The notes beneath the pieces were generated by a model. That model saw only the letters and a program-made list of their open reading frames with translations, made no database searches and was not told the origin of the DNA. DNA of 64,000 nt. It comes from Lethocerus indicus (taxonomy: Eukaryota > Arthropoda > Insecta > Hemiptera > Belostomatidae). Positions 1 through 14,456 of the stretch are shown piece after piece. Location of the stretch: positions 5,208,001-5,272,000 of the forward strand of contig JACDQD010000103.1 in assembly GCA_019843655.1 (NCBI GenBank). Direction: 5' to 3'. The position numbers were made by a program, and so were the translations under genes. Numbering within the stretch: the first letter of the stretch is position 1; the number at the start of each line of letters is the position of its first letter.

Positions 1-2669
1 AAGTGTGGGCGAAACTCATATTACGGTTACCGTATATGGAAACAGCGTTGCAGTCATCAGAAGAAATGTTTTCCTCAGGGCCATTCTTGTCCTTACGACA
101 TTAAGGACTCTTAAAATGTACGACGCTCGAGATGAAAGTGAACCAAATGTCATATTTTGTCCATTTACGCCAGTGGTGTCAGGAAACCTTTTTCTCGCAA
201 AGATCTCAGGATATACACCACTTGCCAGTGGAATACTGCAATCGAAAATATTATTAACATTAACGTGCAATTTATTTATACGAGAATAGTTTAGATTATG
301 CATTATTTCGGTAAAGCACAGAACCTATTACAAAACCACATAAATGAGGGCAAGCAAAATTGTCATCTTACTTATATGCAATATTAAAAATTAAGTTTAT
401 ATAAATATTCGATGCATTCCTTTCGTTCCATTCCCTGATGGCTTCTTCCCATTTTCATGTGGCATAAATTAAGGAGACACCTGTCTGTGTCCACCTGCTG
501 ACCAAAGATCCAATTACCGTAGCGATTGAAATTCCGTGAAAATATTAATTAAAAAGTTAATAACTTAATAATATCGCCACGAAATAAATTTAAACGCAAT
601 AACTTGTTAATCTAAGAAGATTAATAAAAACAAAATAGAAAACATTTCAGCGATTTCAATGCGTCAATGACCACTCACCCTTAATCTTACTCTTAGTAAC
701 TTTTAGCTTACTTTATATCCGATTTAACCTAAGTTATATATTTATGGAGTATTTACATTTAATGAAATCCAGTCAATGGTTCTTGACAAATATTCTGACA
801 CCCTTCAAAATCCTCAGAGAGTTAAATGCGGTATTAGGACCACTAGTGTTGTGTACTCTACATCGAAATTATAGCATTGAGCTTAGTTTTAGAGTAAATA
901 ATACCCTAAATGATTGATTGAACATTTTTGTGCGGTATATTCAAGTGTGAGAGGCTTCAGCACTTGAAATTTATCACCGGGTAGTGGAAAAAATCGGAGG
1001 ATTTATTCTTGCGTCCGGAACAACAGGATGGAGAGCTCTGGAGCAGTTGGAAGAGAGGTCGGCCGCGGTGCGGTGGCGGTGTGTCGAAACTCGTACAGTT
1101 GTCCCCGTTTAGCTCGGTTCAATAACCATCGCATTTAAGACTAAATGTCAAGGTGGGCCGCGGCTGAACTGCTGACCTATGGGGCCCGTGTCGGGCGGAG
1201 CCCCTTTCCTATAAGGTTCATTCAGGCGCAATACGCGAATAAACCCTCGCCGACCTATGCCTCTACTCCTCCCACGGGTTTCCACGTACTAAATACTACG
1301 ACAAAGCACATTCTCGGGTGAGCATCCGAATTGCTGTGGAGGGGTAGGTTTTTAAAATTTCTTAGATCCCTAGCGTCCTGGTGTTGAATTTTGAGGCCCA
1401 ACTTTGTGTAAGAGATAATTAAACTTATTTCGCGCCTTGAGAAAGAAAAGGTTACCGGAATAATTTGCCATTATTCACCCGATTATTGTAACCGACGACA
1501 GCCATAAAATAGTAATAAAAGGGTAATTTTTAAAAACCAGTTAGGTTCGAGTCGGGGAACTAATAATTTTTTAACATAATAGCCGCTCTGGAGGAAACGA
1601 AAACGGCGTAAATTTCCCTCGTTCGTTCTCGACCGACGGCCGTTCGTGACCGGTAATCTTCGCCAAGCGATCCATCCCGGTTAATGGCTCGGAGTCTTGG
1701 ACCGAAACCCACCGAAAATGTCCGACTCGGCCTCGTCCGTGTTTTATGGCCCCGCCGGTTGGGAAATCCGCCGGCTGCAGTCGGCCAATAATGAGACACT
1801 AGGGCCCCAATAACCGACTGCGATAATCCGATCGAATTACATAATGGGCCGTTACGGCCGGGCAATTTTATTTTTTATTTCTGTTTCTCTCCACCTCCGG
1901 CCGCAATTAACCCGGCCGGGTGCGTCACCGGGCATGAAAATCGATTGTGCAATACCACCTAACCATACTTCGTTGAGATAAGCGCTATCTGACACGCCGA
2001 AACGCAGCCGCCCCGTTGGCTGGTGATAACAATTTGTTCACGATCCGCGTTAAAGGCCGGTCGACTGGAATTTGGGTCGTGCTCGACGTGTTTGGCAACG
2101 GGCTTTTAGTCGCCCGATAAACACCCGAGCGTATATTACACCCGGAAATTACAGTAATTTAAATCGTGGCTATAAAGCCTGAAATAAATACAATTTTATC
2201 GCCAAAATTGTTCAACGTCGCAGTAAGCTAGCTATCGTCACCAGCACGACGTTGGCTATAGTCACAGGTGATTAAGCATCTTGTTACACACTTCGCTAGT
2301 TACATTAAGCTATGAAGTCGTGAATATATTTGCCGTGATTTATAGAATTATGCCTTTATGCGATTGATTTTTCTTACGGTGAAAGTAATTTATCTGTAAC
2401 CGCCAGAAAGAAATGAACGATTCTGTACGTATATTATTGTCATTTGTTTAGAGACAGGCACTGAAAGTTATATAGACGTAAAAACGGACTGGCGTGAACG
2501 AATTTGTACTGCCCGACTATATCGTAATCGGTCTCGACTCTAGAACTGAGCTCGTGGCCAACAATATGTGCCTATTGCAACAAAACGCTAAGAGATAATG
2601 AATTAATTTTTCACTCTGATAAAGCGGGGCGGTCAATATTGTTAAGGCTTGCCATAATAAAGTGACAGT

Positions 2670-2676
<7 letters not shown>

Positions 2677-2742
<66 letters not shown>
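2677..2742. repeat. (TA)n microsatellite
   Basis: About 33 uninterrupted TA units. It is likely length-variable and prone to assembly error. Confidence 0.97.
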
Positions 2743-2743
<1 letters not shown>

Positions 2744-4028
2744 AGGGCCGGGCCAATTAGTTGGCGAGTTGGTAACACGGATTTGCCGCTGGAATCGCCG
2801 AAACGCTATATGTTAAATGTATCGAGATAATAGTGCATATTTCTTGTCACTGACCTTGACCTCAAAACTGGCCGCTGGGGGAACCGGTTCCTTTTCTCCC
2901 GGCTGGATGATCGGCTCTGATTGGTCTCTGTTCGAGGACCGCTTAAAAAATTCACAAAAGAGCCCGAACAACATACGAGCTCGCCGCCCCTACCTGTGAC
3001 CGGGCCCTAGGACAACCTTGGCCTACTCTTTCTGGCAAGTATTCCTTTTCGTTTTTTTTTCTCTTATCCGTCCACTTTCCCCGACCACGACCGTAGGAGG
3101 GGGAATCGACCCGAGCGGTAAATCCGCGACGAAATTCTGAATTTAATATTCGTCGTAAACGCCTTCAACGTCCGGATCTTTTCTGCGCTTTACGACATAG
3201 CAGAAAAGGTTTAATATTTAGCATCATTTATATATGACGCTTTAGAATCCAAGAAATGTTCTCACTCGTAGAAAATAGGATAGTAATAACAGCGTGTATA
3301 AAGGAAGATCTTTCGAGGAAGATAAGATCGGATCCTTTCAAGATGAGACACTTGGTGTATGTGCACACTTGAAATATTATGTCTGCAATAATTTTCCATC
3401 ATACTTTACAGTATTCATGATCGGATATTCACTGGGATGCCAATGCCTGCAGCAGTATTTTATAGCCCTAATGGGGGAAATGTTTATTGCCGTCAGTTGG
3501 AACGAACCTGGAACGGACAGTGCCCCCTGCATATAAATGAAATATTTCATTACTGAGTACTCAAATGTCGTTTACATATACCGTTAATGGAATTTTAAGA
3601 AATTCATAACAAATCTGATGAAGAGAAAATTCGATTTACGAACTGTTTCTCGCCTTATCGCAGATTATCTGGGACACCATTAAAATATTATACAGATTAA
3701 TATCATACAATAATATATAATATTAATAGCGATGCGTATAGATTAACTACGTTTAAATTCATTATTTCATAATGGTATTCTTTCGTACCTGGAGTGCAAG
3801 CCAGGATGGAGTGTACGTAAAAAAAAATTAATGTGTAAATAAATGATAGAAATGGTGGAAGAAGTGATACTGTAGTTTTTGACCTCGATCGTATATTGCC
3901 CTTACTATTATAGCGTTCGTGGTTTTAACGCCTTCCTTCCACCTTTAAAATCTCCTCCAACGCTATTGAATTGCAAGCTCGGGTCATGACAAGGCGCGCG
4001 CGCGCGGACTGGCGCCCTCACAACCACA

Positions 4029-4031
<3 letters not shown>

Positions 4032-4071
<40 letters not shown>

Positions 4072-4074
4072 ACA
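4032..4074. repeat. (CA)n microsatellite
   Basis: CA dinucleotide run with one CATA interruption near the right end, flanked on the left by an alternating CG/GC stretch (about 3994-4006) that could also adopt Z-form DNA. Confidence 0.96.
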
Positions 4075-4280
4075 TTACTCGGTCGAATACCTGAAGTCGA
4101 CTATGCCGAGTTGCCCAATACACCGTTCTCGGTCACGACTGAGCCACGCCTGCGGGCCGGAGAGCGCCGTCATAACCGCCAGATACTTGACCCGCATCAC
4201 ATGACATGACGGGTTTTGCATCAGGAGCGCCGTTTAATTTGCCACGGTTTCAAAACCCTAGCTTATAATTATATATTATA

Positions 4281-4283
<3 letters not shown>

Positions 4284-4336
<53 letters not shown>
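4284..4336. repeat. (TA)n microsatellite
   Basis: About 26 uninterrupted AT/TA units. The Tyr/Ile-rich frame that runs across it on the minus strand is a by-product of the repeat. Confidence 0.96.
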
Positions 4337-4337
<1 letters not shown>

Positions 4338-7300
4338 CTGCTTATAAGTTGTAATTTTATGCCATTTATCATAAATACATTTTTTTAAATATAAACAATA
4401 ATAATATATTTGTTTAGTCAGTACGCCAACAGAGTACTGAATTTTGTTGAACGGTTTCTTCCAGAACGCAAGTCCCATATCCCGTACATCCATAAATTAA
4501 ATATGCATTTATAAATAAAAAATTATAGGATACGAATTATTAATTGTATTTATTGTACGTATGCATAATTATGTATTAAATTGGCAGGTATTAAATTATA
4601 TTTAAACATGTATGATTGGAAATGGGGGAGCATCAGAAGTGGAGCTCCTGACAAATGAGTCATTCAGTCTAGCATCGCGAGCCAACGAACGGGAAAAAGC
4701 AAGTGGTGAATGGTTCGTTGAATATTCATTAGTGATTATTCAATTAATCACAACGGTGACTGTCGTCTGTATTAATTTGGCCCTCCCATAACAATAATTC
4801 ATTTATTGGGATTGGCGTCGCCCTGACTAAAATATATAAAAAGATCTTTTTCTATAAAAGGAGCCGATTTCTTAAGTGATGCCGACTGAATTTATATGTA
4901 TAAAATTGTTTGAAATTTATATAAAGGTCATAACGTGATAACATAATAACTGGATAAACATTTTTCGATAAATCATTTCTGGTGGATGTAGCAATTTGTT
5001 CTTTATCGCGTAACTTTTGATCCAATAGGTCGACGCCATAAATAATGCATATCTGAATTCGTATAATTTACATTTATCAAATAGGACGGATCTCCGATAA
5101 TCTTGTCCAAGAAGGTCATATCTAAAGATCTCAGAAAATTCAAATGTAAATGGGGTAACTTCCATTTGGGAATAAGATGGTACACTCAAACGCTAATATA
5201 TATACAGATATGTGGTAACGCCGAGGGAAGTGCATCAGGTTGAGATTTACAGAGGCGTTGGATAAAGGTCAACAAGATGCCGACGTATCGAAAGGTCAGA
5301 GGCAGGAAAGCTCGGGTTGAACCTGAAAAAGGAGTTTAAAATTTATTGGCTTGTAAGGCCGGCATTGAGACGGCCGATATTAGGTTTTACTGCTCAACCA
5401 CAGTATTAGTGCTGTACAAAATGCCCAGTCAGGGTATTTATATATTCCTGAGAAAAATTCGACGCAACGTCCTTGTGAAAATATTTAATATAATTTAAAA
5501 AATCTTTCTCTTCACCGCAGTAAGCACATTTTACTTTCTATAAACTGCCTATAACATTCGTGAACCTTTCAATGTTAACATACGCGCACCATTCTTAAAA
5601 TACCTGAAGATAGCGAAAATGCGGCCCCAAATGTTAGCACAAACAGTTTCCTATTGCAAAACATAATAATGAATTGATATTAACAATTGACCCGTGGGAT
5701 TCCAACATATATTACCTACACAGGAGAAAAGTATGGCAAGATAAGAATAATATAAATACAACTAAGTGATATCTGAAAATCTGAATAATAGTCTAAATGT
5801 ACGGTTATATTTTGGATTATATATTTTGATAAATTATTTTAATTCTTAATTTTTCTACGATATGTCTGGTGACCCAGTTATTAATGTCAGGACCGCCTCC
5901 TATCAAGATAAAGAGAGTGAAAATTACGAAATAATATTGGGAGGCCGTTGGTGGACAATATAAAATTATTAAGCGGCGGGTGGGGCTGAGGCCTTGCGAG
6001 TGGCACAAGGCCGCCTCTTGGGCAACCCCCAACCACCCAGTCGGCCAACGTGTCGTATTAAACGACCGCTAGAAAGTGGACCGATCACTGTCCTCACCCA
6101 ACAGACCGGTCCCAATTTTGAAACCATTTCTCGGTATACGAATTTCCGCGTTCTCATCGTCCACTTCGGCGGCTTCCGGCTTGGGCAGCCTGCGTGCCCA
6201 ATAATTATTGGTCAATTTTAATCGCACAAACCAATCAATAGAACCTAGGTAACAGACAGCATGTATACCGACATTGTTTGCTGTATATTATACTTTAAAT
6301 ATGACAAATCTTTCGCGCAGTTACAGCCCTTTAGCACATGCGTAGGTGCCTAACGAGAAGCTGAATAAAGTCTAGCATAGGGCGGAGTCAGCGAGTGGAG
6401 TTGAGGGATTTCCAAACCATCGCGGACCCCCATCGTGCATTAGGTATTTTTGTATACTAATTCATTAAATACATATTTAATTTGAAACATTCAACTTGTC
6501 TGGAAATATAAATAAATATGAACGTTGTCCGCCAAGAAATCCGAACGCCAAGTCGTATACCATGCAGCGATTACATATAGAACAACATGCTATAAAACTT
6601 GTCTTTCATCTAAATAGCATACTATAACTTTAGTTTAATATCCCACTTGTTTGGCTTATCCGACTGACTTCGCATCTATAAATCTACACGGTGTAGATGC
6701 AGTGGTTTTAACGAACCCCTTTGTGTTTTTTATACTCCCCCAGGGAAATGCCAGTCTGCAGAGACATTTTAGAGCGGGATCGCTTCAGAAAAAAGAAACT
6801 GCATACTTTACGACTGGGTGAGAGTGTAATACGGTGTTAATGGTCGGTGGCGGTCATGCGGATGTGCGGCCCTTCACTTTTCTTAGGGCGGTCGAAACCG
6901 GTCCCCTCTTCCCACGGTCGTCGCAAAAGACCCTCCAGTCTAAACTCAGGGTCGGGTCTCGAACGGGCTGGATGGGAATTTCGGAGCACTCTCTAAGACA
7001 CGGGCGGGAAGTCCCTTCTTATTGCGTGTAAGAGCCGTCAATCATGAAAATAATTGGCGCTCCCAGAGTTGCTAAACAGTTGTGGAAATAAAAAAAAATT
7101 GTTAAACGTTTTCCTTTATTCCATAGTGTACACAAAATTTAAAGAAAATATTGAGATCAAATTATGAACCCCTCTTTTGAATGTTTTTTTCATAACCTGA
7201 ACAGTTCAATATTCACTATATTCTACATTTCTTCGTGATCAATGTTGTAGAAATCTACGCAACAGTGTAATAATATTTAATTGGTATTACAATTAATTTT

Positions 7301-8296
7301 TAAATCACAAATGTGACTTCAATTATAAACACTTCTTCCTGTTTATAACTAGTGCATTTAGCTTTCTTCTACTGCCTATATGTTTGGTCCTTTATAAGGT
7401 TTTATCAAATCGGTTTCATTAAAACGCTTTATTTATTTAGCGCTAATATATGTTAAGGAGGCGAGAAAGAAAACCCTTCCATGCATGAAGGAACCGTTTC
7501 GCAACCGTTTCTCGCCCGACTGTTCAAGGATCGAATAGCCGACGTCCGCCCGACGCAAGGAAATAGGATACCCCGAGAGAAGGCTGTCCGATTAAGCGGA
7601 AAAATGGAGCTTCCTGGCTCTGCGGGCATATTGCACCTCTTGATTACAGACATAAATAGAATTGAAATTATGAAATAGTCAGGTGAAGGAGGTAAGGGGC
7701 ACCAAGCGGTTCAAGTTAAGTACCTGTCATGAAATTAATTTACGAATGAGGGAATTAATGAGGCAAATAACGATTATGAGAAACTAATGCTAATTTGAAA
7801 TGAAATTATATATTAATTGACTAATACTAATTGCTCCATCAGTAGTTACGCCTGCATTATATTTAACTAATCGTCAACCATCAGTAATTTGTGAGTAATG
7901 AATAATTGATTATAATGTATTACACATGGTGAATATTGAGTGCTCGACAGTAGAGCGCTTAATAGTATTAAATTTTATTTATATTTTGTTGGTTGAGTAA
8001 AAGCCAATATTTGTAGGTCAATATTGGCTTAATGTGATAGTTAATGTAAGTAATTAACATAAAGTTATTCAATAGTTTTAGTGTTTGGTCATATAATTTG
8101 AGTCGTTGGGCTACAGTTTCAGTTGTCTTGTCCAACACCGACGTCCGCCTTCCTGTCTCACAGGTTATCCGAGGGGTGGGGGTCATCGTGGAAAGTCTGA
8201 GAACGGAGAGCGACACACTGTCGAGTGAGCGAAAATGGCGAGGGAGCGGTTCCCTCTAATGAGGGTCATGGTCAATGAGGTAAGAACAAGCGGCGG

Positions 8297-8335
8297 TCAC
8301 ACACAAACACACACGCATGCACACAGACACACACA
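8297..8335. repeat. Imperfect CA-rich tract
   Basis: Interrupted CA/CACG/CAGA tract in GC-moderate DNA, just downstream of a possible splice donor at 8280. Confidence 0.85.
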
Positions 8336-11300
8336 TCGGAACATTGCGTCACACGTACTTCGCCTCGGTTTTCGGCCGAGATTATTTTTTTACCTGGAGT
8401 AAGACAACCGCTTTCCTTTCAGGATTCCGTTGGCATTCCGAAATATTATATTCAGTTTTTCCTCTGTATCGGTCACCTTATCGTTTAACAATAGTTAAAG
8501 AAAAAACCACCGTACTGAATTCTAATTAGAGTTTTACAGTTGTTTGTAGCCGAGATGGGGGGACACCAAAGCTATGTGGGGAAGATATCTCAAATTATTT
8601 TTCAATTCGGGAATCGACTTTTTGACCGGTTTTTCATATATTAATAGTCCTGTAAAAATTCTGACCGCCGCAAACGCGTTTACGCCGCATCGCTCAACGA
8701 CTGACCCCTATCGCCAGCGACATTTCAGAAAAAGTTCCTCTGTTACAAATTATTAAACTAACAGAGCTCGTTTAATCTAATCCATTATACTCATTAGATT
8801 CGATTCAGTTAGGCTGTTATAACACAGCCGCTCTCGTGTTTGGTGGCGAGATAGCCGGAATATAAATCGATACGGTTCTAATACAACAATTCATACTAGA
8901 AGCTATGATGTTCACGATTATTTGAAATAATGAAGTAATAGATCCATGTCCTTATATCTACAAATTTGTTACAAACTAGTTTGATCTGAAATTTTAATTC
9001 CGAAATTCTAAATCCGATAGACATTTTTGGGTTGTCTGAGTTCCAGTACTCTGTGAATTCAGGTTGAGTTTCTCCGGTTCATTCATTTGCAAATTTGAAA
9101 CCTTCGTGGCAGTTCCATTGACGCACGGCTGAGAAGAGTGCCTGTTGTGTTGTTGCCGAGCGAGCAGCCTAACGACTCTTGGATAATGCCGAGAGCTCAC
9201 GCTGGTGACCTACACGGTGGCGTTCGTGACAAAAGTAACCGGGGGCCGTTGCGCACTGCATTTGAATTATTCCTATCACGAGTGGGCGGGCTCCGATTGG
9301 CAGACAACTGGAGCGACCAAACACCGGCAACGGGCCCTGCCTCTCGATGGATAGAATATGCAGTTGGCAAATACCGATCTGCATCTGTAGAGAGAAATAT
9401 TTTCAGGACGGGAGTTTTCCCAACGGCCAGGTTCAGGTGCAGATTACTGTAGAGATTTAAAACGTCTGCAGGCCTCTGGACAAAACAGCTCAGAAACTGT
9501 ACCCAGTCTAGAATACCCAACACCTTAACCAGGAGGGCGAATTCATAAAGCAATGCCGACGGGTTTGGGTATAGCTCAATACAGAACTGGAGTTGTATTA
9601 CTATTCCTCAAGTGAAATGTAATTGAGGAAATGTGTACTGCATATTGTATTCCTTAAATCCAATAAAATATACCTCCTTCGAATATGTGTGCTATTAACT
9701 ACAGCATGGTATTCACATATTATAGAATATCTACCGTATACTTGGCATACTTTAACCGTACCTACCTATTAGTAACTGTGTTATTTTGTGATGACTCATT
9801 GTTGCCAAAATTAGTTGGTGGCGAAATAACCTACCTGAAACTGGAGTATTCAGCGGGCCGACTTTCGACGCATGTATTAGGTTCGGGGCTAATTTCGACG
9901 TCCTCCAAATGCCGGCTACCGCTTTGAATTCAGGCCTCGATGAACGCGTTGCCAAAGCGCCGGTCACTTGAAAATTCGACGTCATAACGTCGAAGCCAAA
10001 CAGACCAGTCGAAAATACTATGCTTGTCTGAAACGAAGCGGGTTCCACATTTCATGGTCGAATAAAGTATAAAAAGTATAACTCGGCTATCACAGTAGCG
10101 CCATAGTTCACAATAAAACACAGGAGTGTTATGCTCTTCAATTACTCGTTACGAATTCAAGATCATTTATAAATTGACAACTTATCACATCTAATTGACC
10201 TAAATGGAAAAATAATGCTAAACATTTTAAATATAAGAATGTAAAAAATGTAGAGCGTTCTTATTTGTACTGATTTGTGATCTCCCATTTTCTCATCGGT
10301 CAGATTCAACAGTGTAATATATATTACAGGGCTAGAGGAGCCCAAGTTTAGAATTTTCATCACGCGTGTACTTCATTAATAAAAGAGAGACAAGAAATTA
10401 AAATTTGTTTTGCTCACGCGACTTTTTAGGAATAGATGTTCAAATTAATTATATCACGTCATATTGAAATACGGCTATTCTTGGTACTGCCATCACTCTT
10501 CCCGGAAAGCGATTACTTGTCCTGTCGCCTGCCAAATATAGGCGCAACCTTAAATTTGTGAATTCCCCTACAACGGTCGTGTTTACGAAATCGCATTCTT
10601 GGACCGACTCCCGTAAATCTGGCTTTGGAGGACGTACACCGCGGGTAAGCCGAGTTCCACTGCAGATCAGCCCAGATCACGTCCCGTTGTGTCGTTATCC
10701 CGTCCTCACTCATGAACTCTGATTGAGTCAGAATTCAAATAGGCTAAACTAGACTCAAGGCCACACCGCATTGATTCGGTGGGATTCAATAAAAGACCGG
10801 ATACGTCAAGGATGTCAAACGTTGTGACTGTAAATTTTGAAATTGGTAATATTTAATCAAGCATGATTGACCTTTTTAGAGTTCCCGAATTATAGTCCGC
10901 GAGAAATAAACTTTTACGTTCCTAATATCGTATTAATATTTAGCTGATAAATCAACAGCTCCCGAAATATATATCTTCTAGCTGTATATTATCGCAAATC
11001 AGTTAAATTTCCGTTGGAGGTATATATATTGTGCTCGAGATGACCAATGCTACCCGGGTTAGATTCAGAACGATCGGCCTTCGGTTTTATTGACATCCAT
11101 ATTCAATTACTAGAGACTATTGACAGCACAGAAAGAAATAATGAAATTGAAAATATCTACTATGAAAAGCGTGATACTCAGATACGATAGAGAAATTAAT
11201 TTTTTTAAATCTTTCTCCTTCTCGTAAATATGTTTGCCATCGAAACCATTGTTGTTAAAATAAATGTAGGTTGATACTTGCCCAACTTGGTTCAACAATT

Positions 11301-13000
11301 AGGCTGAAGAGTTGGGAGGGCGGCGGCCTGGGCTCTTATTATCAGCGAAAATTCCACCAAGGGCGTTCCGCAAGGCGGGGCCGCAGATTAGGCCGCCCAG
11401 GCCTTAACTGGGTTAGGTAGGGGAGTGCCCGAGCTAACTTTGCACCCAGCCACCTGTCGGTATTTCGCAACGCGGCGGGGTGAAATTGATTAAATAATGG
11501 AAATGCCACCGGTGACGATCGGCTGCTAGGGCAATCCATTATGGCACTGTCATTCAGAGCCCCCGGCCAAATTGTAGGCGAGAACGGAGATCCTGTCTTT
11601 CAACGCGGGGATTGGGGATTAGAAAATCCGGCAGTCATCTCCAACCCACATGTACGAGTGAAAACTAACACCTGTTGGAGTGGACCCTATTTCAATGTAG
11701 GTTTATTTTTAAATAAAGTATGATACGTAGAGGTTTATACAAATGTAGCTGTACTAGAACTGCAAATGTAGTTTTACTAGAACAAAATCTATTAACAATA
11801 TAATATACAGTAGCGATTATCTCAATATATGATATAATTCTCTAAACCCGATCCTCTAACATTAAAATAACACGGAAGTGATAAAAATATATTGCTAGTC
11901 CATAATAAAATAATATAAATTCTGTACGTATAACTATTTAAACTTACAATAATATATTTATGCTACGTTCTTCATTTTAAATATGGCCTTATGGTGTACA
12001 CACTAAACAAGTGATGGCATATTACTTCAAATTGCATTATATAAACCTCTAATGATTATACTGGAGTATATAAACATTATAAATGACCAAATTGGAGGAC
12101 AATCAAAGATATGTGAGCGAATTACGCGATATTTATGAAAGCATTGATCTCAGACTATGTTTTCAAGTCCGATCAATCAGCTCTTGTATCGGCGGCCCAC
12201 AAGTTTGCATTGGCCCATAATCCCGTGACCACATCGATATGACGTGAGCGTGTAGAAATCAGCTTGCCGACTGAGTTATGCCCTACCTGCCCACGTACCT
12301 TAGGGATTCGAATCAATTTCTTTGGCCAATTTACAGCGCGGGCGGGGGAAATGGCATTTAAGACAATTTTAATTTAGCTTCGCATCCGAATTTTGAAGGT
12401 AAACTCAAAATTTATTTCGACAAGACTACAGTGAATTGAGATAAACAAGAGACGCTGTAGAGTGACATTTCTGCAGTGAGGGTCAGACGTCTATTAATTC
12501 CTTTACCTTAAAAAAAAACTTGAATTTGAAAAATATTTTGCGGTTTGATGAATACACTATCAAAGATCATAACATTGTTTGCGAATTTCTTAGTAGGTTA
12601 GCCGCGGTAGTAATTAACATTCGGAAGCACTGGAGTCTACGTAAGACAATCTATATATATGTATGAGAAATCGCTATATTTTTTACGTACAATTCTATAT
12701 TTCACCTTGTTTCTAGGCGAACTATATTGCACATTCAGAAATTAGCAGTTACACAATAAACAGAATCCAACAATCTCTAGAATTTGTTTTACAATCCTCT
12801 TGTACAGGAATTCTGTTCTTTTGGAACCGTGTACAGGGTCATGTTTTCTTCGCGGGATCGTCCCGTTTATATTAATTTTAAGGTATGTAAATCGGCGGGT
12901 GACTGGCCGGGCCCGGTCGAGTACTGGGGCGGCGAGCGGGGGAGCCCGATTTCCAATCGTTTCGTATTCCCGAGGCGGGGTTATTAGATAACCCGGCACA

Positions 13001-13038
13001 ACGACGACGGCGACGACGTCGACGGCGACGGCGGCGGC
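13001..13038. repeat. (GACGGC)-like trinucleotide tract
   Basis: Imperfect GAC/GGC triplet run inside a GC-rich island. It gives runs of Arg or Val codons in the minus-strand frames across 12742-13266, which otherwise show no protein-family character. Confidence 0.8.
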
Positions 13039-14351
13039 AACAAGAGCGAACGGCACATATCGGCCATTGTTGGGGCGGGAGTGACGCAACTGGGGCCACT
13101 CCGGGGATAGGAGTCGAGTCCCGGGGCGCGTACCGATTGCGCAAACTCGGCAATAGCCGGCCGCCCACCACTCCCACACTACAGTTTCGGCTCCACAATT
13201 ACACTTCTTCAATACCAAATTTGCAGAAGAGTGACACATCAATAGATATGTACTCTTTTCCACCATAATTCACTGCCAAGTGAAAATGGAGATTTTTAAA
13301 TCAATATTGTACAAGCGGACGATCGCCGATCGATGGGCTCTCCTTTACCGACCTAAAATTTAATAAAATACAAGCAATTTTAAGATTTACAATATTAATT
13401 GAAAGTATTTATCCTTTTTTTAATATCATGACTTGCATATGCATAACCTATTTGGTTTTAAGCTAGACGCCATCAGTTGTATTGAGCCTGGTAGTATTAT
13501 AGAAGTTTAGTCGTGGTGGTTAATTAAGTCACTTAATGATATTAGTTATAAACTAGTTTTAACGTGCACACCGTTAACAAATTCAAAGGTTTATTGAATA
13601 TATTTGAATCGTAAACTTACTGATCATTAAATTGAAATTTTCTATTCGTGCACGATAACGGTTTTTAGTGTTCAGTACGCTCGAAGTGAAAGACAGCCTC
13701 GAGAGATCTGCCGGCCTTCCACGGGTAAAAGGACCCAGGGGCACCTAACCGGGATCCCGTTCACGGGATGACGCATCCTCGGAGTCGGGCGACTCGTCAC
13801 CCGTCACCCGTGGACACTTCCTCGTTGGTGACTTGGGGCTCTGGAGATGGGTGGAGGGGGCCGCGAGTGCTCTTAGCCCGCTCACCGTAACTCCGGCACG
13901 TCTTGACCGATCACGAAGCCTCGACGGGTACCGCCCTCTGTCGCAACACAGAGCGGAAAATAAAATACCGATCCTGAAACAGGGAAGAGCTATTCAAAGC
14001 CGGATTGGAGAACATTATCGATTATAATCTGTTCATTTTATCGCTCATTTTATAGGAATAAATGCAAATAATTTACTTATTTATAAAACCTTTTATTTTT
14101 ACATTTAATATCTGAATTATCGGCAATGAGGCAAATAAGACTTAATATTCGTTTCTTTCCTGTACGAACACATGATTTTAGTCCGTTTTGAATAAGCAGT
14201 ATGATTATTACTTTGCCACATACATCATATAATGAATGTAGGGACCAAAATATACTGCAGATTTTTCTTCTGTCATCTTTCGCCGATTTAGCCTTTTGTT
14301 GGCCATCTGTCAGTAGGGTCTGTACTGTCGGTTCACTTTTACTGACTGATA

Positions 14352-14456
14352 GAATGGATTAAGGCGGATTAAGAATGTATTAAGGCAGATTAAGGTGCAT
14401 TATTGTGAATTAAGGGGGATTTCCGACGAAAAAGGGCGGATTACGGAGGGTTAAAA
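14352..14456 (+). repeat. Short block of GGATTAAGG minisatellite
   Basis: Degenerate 10-11 bp repeats of the form GGATTAAGG with three exact GGATTA cores, decaying to the right. It is the same family as the larger block at 15774-16102 about 1.4 kb away, so the two may be remnants of one longer array. Confidence 0.85.

Larger units (their letters stand above)
1..14340. other. Gene-free AT-rich DNA with GC-rich islands
   Basis: I find no open reading frame here with recognisable protein character; the short frames present look like chance. Long A/T-rich stretches are broken by visibly GC- and CpG-rich islands, for example near 1010-1350, 1560-2110, 2860-3130, 3960-4200, 5980-6200, 6840-7060, 7460-7640, 9120-9450, 11310-11650, 12890-13180 and 13690-13960. 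They have no family-like coding signal, so they may be conserved non-coding or regulatory DNA, or very old sequence. Microsatellites are listed separately. A possible short exon at 8235-8279 is discussed in the findings. Confidence 0.6.

Noticed and set aside
4269..4493. Frames with Ile-Tyr or Cys-Val runs over microsatellites (also 3908-4123, 45605-45875, 14673-14991)
   Set aside because: Translations of (TA)n, (CA)n and (GT)n repeats.
12742..13266. 174-aa minus-strand frame
   Set aside because: It crosses a GC-rich triplet repeat and has no domain, no conserved start context and a mixed composition. The length is explained by the local high GC.
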